NCBI RefSeq assembly: GCF_037975245.1
Contig: NC_092575.1
Span: forward strand, 22,180,841-22,244,840
DNA: 64,000 nucleotides
Source: Apostichopus japonicus
Taxonomy: Eukaryota; Echinodermata; Holothuroidea; Aspidochirotida; Stichopodidae
Direction: 5' to 3'
The notes under the pieces are model-generated. The model saw only the letters and a program-made list of their open reading frames with translations. It searched no databases and had not been told where the DNA came from. Numbering within the stretch: position 1 is the first letter of the stretch; each line of letters opens with the position of its first letter. Both the position numbers and the translations under genes were made by a program. This document shows positions 60,083-64,000 of the stretch, piece by piece.

Positions 60083-60826
60083 TACTGCCTTAACTACCTT
60101 GAATCACAAGTCCACGGCATAAACTACCTTAGATCACAAGTCCACTGCCTTAACTACCTTAGATCACAAGTCCACTACCTTAACAACCTTAGGTCACAAG
60201 TCCACTGCCTTAACTACTTGAGATCACAAGTCCACTGCTTTTAGCTACCTTAGATCACAAGTCCATTGCCTTAACTACTTGAGATCACAAGTCCACTGCA
60301 TTAACTACCTTAGATCACTAGTCCACTGCCTAACTACCTTAGATCACAAGTCCACTGCATTCACTACCTTAGATCACAAGTCCACTGCAGTAAGTACCTT
60401 AGATCACAAGTCCACTGTCTTTACTACCTTAGATCACAAGTCCACTGCATTAACTACCTTAGTTCACAAGTCCACTGCCTTAACTATATCTTAGATCACA
60501 AGTCCACTGTCTTAACTACCTTAAATCACAAGTCCACTACCTTAACTACCTTAGATCACAGGTACACTGTCTTAACTACCTTAGATCACAAGTCCACTAC
60601 CTTAACTATACCTTAGATCACAAGTCCACTGCCTTAACAACCTTAGATCACAAGTCCACTGCAGTAACTACCTTAGATCACAAGTCCACTGCCTTAACTA
60701 CCTTAGATTACAAGTCCTCTGCAATAACTACCTTAGATTACAAGTCCACTACCTTAACTATACCTTAGATCACAAGTCCACTGCATTAACTACCTTAGAT
60801 CACACGTCTACTGTCTTAACTACTTT
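60083..60826. repeat. 30-bp minisatellite, about 25 copies
   Basis: Units of about 30 bp containing CTTAACTACCTTAGATCACA and AGTCCACTGC. Most units keep exact length; a few are 29 or 32 bp. In one frame the array reads as repeated TTLDHKSTAL-like peptides, a by-product of the 10-codon period. Confidence 0.9.
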
Positions 60827-61743
60827 TTTCTTAGGCTGAAAATAGTTGGTAGTCTTCCTTTTTCAAATGAAACCAAGACGAGCGTAAACTGATTATCATG
60901 AGTTAAAAGTACAGTGTGTTTGACGTGATGGAGGTGTCTATCATTGATAGAGAGGAGAAAGTTAATTGTGTGAATGAGGCTGACATATGGCAAAAGGAAG
61001 AACAGCCTCCTCAGTAGGGTACAATTTGTAAGCGCACGTCACGGTGTGCATTTGTTAGGAATTGTTATGTATATATTTCAGAGGATAGAACACTACATGA
61101 AGGCCCGTTTCCCCTCCCTGGAAAAGGGGGGAAGGGGTGGGGGTGAAAATAAACTCCAAACTACGTCCACGTACTGTGGCCGACAATTGACAGTTACATC
61201 AGGTAAATAGAGGTTTATCAATATCTCACTACCGAATGTCCAGGTAGCCATACAATAGTCACGATGGGAACAATTTCCAGAGAAACACCCGGTATAGTTC
61301 TAGCCTATACTTAAATGACTTAATTATATTATACAAAAGATTTAACAGACTGGAGTCATCAACTCCGCCAAGGCACGCACTGTGACGCACCCGTAACTTA
61401 TGTCGCCGCCGTCATATACTGTACGGTTTGCTCTTTCACCCAGAGACGTATAGGTATGTTAATCCACATGGTGCATGCTCAGAATACTTCCATGTCCAAA
61501 CCATGCATGGTAGGCAATAGTCCCCAATTTACCATCATAACTATCGGTGCTCACTCAAAACCACGACCCATTCCAAAGAATACACCGTTTAGCCCGTATT
61601 AATTGTTTTGTATGAAGCAACAGCATATTATAGGTAAAGAATTCAATTCCACTTTGATAAACGATATTTTATGTCAAGAGTTATCATACAACAACAATAT
61701 ATGAAGACGCCAGCCATTATTGTTTTTAGAATATATTACTCAC

Positions 61744-61809
61744 CTGTGTACTTGGTGTGGTAACAGTCAGAAACACAATACTTCCAAAAAAAATAGTAGA
61801 TATTTTCAT
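61744..61809 (-). CDS. Candidate upstream coding exon of the SLC43A3-like gene
   Basis: On the minus strand an ATG opens 22 codons (MKISTIFFGSIVFLTVTTPS plus TQ) and runs into a strong donor, ACACAG|GTGAGT. The peptide has a basic N-terminus and a hydrophobic core like a signal peptide or signal anchor. Spliced to the acceptor at 55364 it continues in frame without a stop ([13 protein letters not shown]) into the recognised protein. This would add 29 residues and is unusual for SLC43 proteins, whose N-terminus is cytosolic. It could equally be 5'UTR or an unrelated gene's exon. Confidence 0.3.
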
Positions 61810-63874
61810 CCAACGAAGACCATCACGCAGTCACCGATAAATGGCTTTGCATGGTTCCAAAAACCATGAAGGAAGTTCGATGCTTTATAAAGTATTTGCT
61901 TTCTGCTTCTTCGGAAAGGCTTTTTACGTGCACCAACAGAAAAGACCACAGTATCAGTCATAGCAGGACACATGGGAGTGACGTATTTCTGTTCCATAGG
62001 TCACACTGAGTAAACCGTTGCCCCACTCATGAACGTTGTCTATGGTGAAGCTATGGCAGGTCGCTCGGGTTTTACCGCTTTACCTCGCCTCCGTGAACAC
62101 CTGTTATTCATTTCTGCCATGCGTGAGGAAACGACGGGAAGTTCTCCTGGCTCTGTAGGTTAGGACTATACACGTCTCGCCTCGGACGGATGAGTCTGAG
62201 GTACTAGAACATGAATTAAGTTATCACTAAGTACGTTCCTATGACGATTCCCTCATTGAGTAGGTGTATTGCAATCGTGATGGAGAAGCGTGACACCTCT
62301 CTTCCCTTCCTCTACATATGAATTGCCCCCAAATATACGACAGAAAAATGATCACTTGTTATTCAAACTGCAATAAACGTTTTTTGTTATTTATTAACCT
62401 CAAAAGTGTATTTACTCAGTTAAACATTCAATTGTCTTACTAAACACTCCTCTGGAGTCCTCCTCCTGTCTGGAAATCATTTGAAGGCTGATGCAAGAAC
62501 CACTCACAGAAAGTATTTTTTTGGTGTGAAAACGGCGGGAACAGAACTACAAGATCTAACAACTCTTTACGATTGTAGGCCTAATTATCAGAACACTGCG
62601 TGTCAACTAATAACCAAACAGAAGACTATATAGATAACCCACTAATTAGTGTTCGCTATATTGATCACCCTGCACAATCGGTGCCGTTTCAAAATAAACA
62701 CAATTGTTTGCGATATTATTAGCCCTATAGATGTTTCAAGGTTTTATTGCCTGTTTTACTTACGCACAATAAAAGTCAGCTTTACACTATAGCTAGTGCA
62801 GCATCAGCCGAGTTGGGTATTATCAAGAGAACTTTTAAAATAGTTTTTAACAACGGAGCTAAATCTTTGTCATTTCTTGAAACGACCCGCTTGTTCTGTA
62901 TGTATTCCGCTAGTCATGGACCATTGGATATAAGATAATGCGGATCTAATCCATGCATTGTGATCTTCATAATTAAGTTTATCTTTTGCCAAGGTTGATG
63001 TGGGATGCATTAAAAGGCATGTAGCCTATACTATATGACCTTATAGAAAACTCATGCATAGCGATAGTGCGATTCTGCCGAAATTCCGCCACCGTGTTTG
63101 AATGACTTGCAATTTAGCCATATTTCCTATGATTTGGCTGAAATTTCGTCAGTGGTTTGTGTGAGTTAAGTTTACATGCATGCGATCATATTTTATAAAT
63201 TTGAAGGTCATTTGAGGTCACGAGGGGTCATTTTCTGAAAACGTAAAAAAATGCTGCTCCTCCTAGGAGCGTTTGTCCAAATCTGCTGATATGTTGTGTA
63301 AATAACGTTTGAATGTTGGTGAACCAAATTTGTTCAGGAAAAATTATTTTTGTCGTCATGTGAGGGTCCAAAAACAGGGCCTTCTGTAGAGTTTTCAGTT
63401 ATGATGAAATGAAGGCTACAGATCATATGCAATTATCATGACATATTTTTTGCAACTTTTTAGTATTCATGACCAGTAGGCCTACATGTGTTTTGGTACG
63501 AGTAGCAAAATTTCTTCCATCTTAATTAATTCCCCGGTCATTTTGGGAAATAATTCCACACATGCATGGGAAAGCCGGTTTAGCTATAAAGTCTGCACAA
63601 ATTTCTCGTTTAAAGTAGATTTTCGTGTAGCTTTTGATCATTTTGGGATCATTGGGATCATTTTGGGATCTGTTCAATGAACTTAATCTTTGGATCTGTT
63701 CAATAACTTCACTAGCTTGATAAGTTAATTTTCATCTCAAAGTTCATGAAAATGTTTGCTAATTTCCCATTCCTTTTTGTCTAGTTAACATTTATGAAAT
63801 CGACCAAGTGTGCAATAGTGTCTGTGTGTGTTTCGAGCAGGGATGGGGTTGGGTATGTGGGGTGCATATAATTA

Positions 63875-63945
63875 TGCGCAACTCTGTGTGTGTGTGTTTA
63901 TTTGTATGCGTGTATGTGTGTATGTATGTGTGTATGTTTGCGTTT
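63875..63945. repeat. TG-rich microsatellite
   Basis: Imperfect TGTGTG/TATGTG repeat. Similar CA/TG tracts lie at 21740-21757, 31061-31080, 54060-54110 and 54295-54320, and an ATGC/ATGT tract at 35925-35980. Confidence 0.85.
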
Positions 63946-64000
63946 GTTTTGCTATCTGACCGAGGACTTGAACAAAAGAATTTCAGGTCCTCGGTTGTGA

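Larger units (their letters stand above)
55364..64000. other. 5' side of the SLC43A3-like gene
   Basis: Holds repeats listed separately and the candidate exon at 61744. A locally CpG-richer stretch around 62040-62180 lies just upstream of that exon on the minus strand and could be the promoter; this is a guess. 62200-64000 shows nothing beyond short repeats (GATCATTTTGGGATCATTGG near 63637) and TG tracts. Confidence 0.4.

Noticed and set aside
60279-60494. Repetitive peptide frame (TTLDHKSTAL units)
   Set aside because: Arises from the 30-bp minisatellite period; frame is broken by 29- and 32-bp units on both sides.
61806-61997. 63-residue open frame MEQKYVTPMC..
   Set aside because: Ends just before the candidate signal-like exon reading and shows no family resemblance; probably untranslated leader.

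Overview
This is a eukaryotic genomic window: split genes with GT-AG introns, very low coding density, many microsatellites, minisatellites and transposon fossils, and no prokaryotic gene organisation. The two genes and the repeat content fit an invertebrate deuterostome. A marine echinoderm such as a sea cucumber is my best guess, but it is inference and not shown directly.\n\nLayout. (1) 287-~18000, plus strand: a complete 11-exon gene (CDS 361-15511, 632 codons by my splicing) for an SLC43-family transporter of the LAT3/LAT4 (SLC43A1/A2) type. Its 5.7-kb first intron holds a 1.87-kb TIR transposon flanked by 5-bp target duplications. (2) ~18000-25081: a gene-poor interval between the two genes' 3' ends, with a 286-bp foldback element, a 775-bp hAT-like element with 8-bp target duplications, and a microsatellite-headed dispersed repeat. 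(3) 25082-55342, minus strand: a second SLC43 gene (10 coding exons, 611 codons), closest in character to SLC43A3. Its introns hold a 43-bp minisatellite, a hairpin element, a second copy of the 5-bp-TSD transposon, several local duplications, a U2-snRNA-like chimera, a TA-flanked foldback element containing a LINE-like tail, and two small hAT-like elements with perfect 8-bp target duplications. (4) 55343-64000: the 5' side of the second gene, with a dead reverse-transcriptase fragment, a (TA)n tract, a 25-copy 30-bp minisatellite and a candidate upstream exon at 61744-61809 that would extend the second protein in frame.\n\nHow the genes relate. The two SLC43 genes are convergent neighbours with six shared intron positions and phases, including homologous exons of identical length (124, 93 and 124 bp). 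They are an ancient paralogue pair. From general knowledge the human SLC43A1 and SLC43A3 genes are also close neighbours (11q12.1), so the linkage may predate the deuterostome radiation. The first gene is predicted to move large neutral amino acids and the second purine nucleobases or a related solute, both by facilitated transport across the plasma membrane.\n\nI found no new defence, biosynthetic or regulatory system. The most unusual items are the paralogue pair with its possible N-terminal extension, and related TIR elements that share an internal module but have 5-bp versus 8-bp target duplications, with paralogous empty sites present in the same window.
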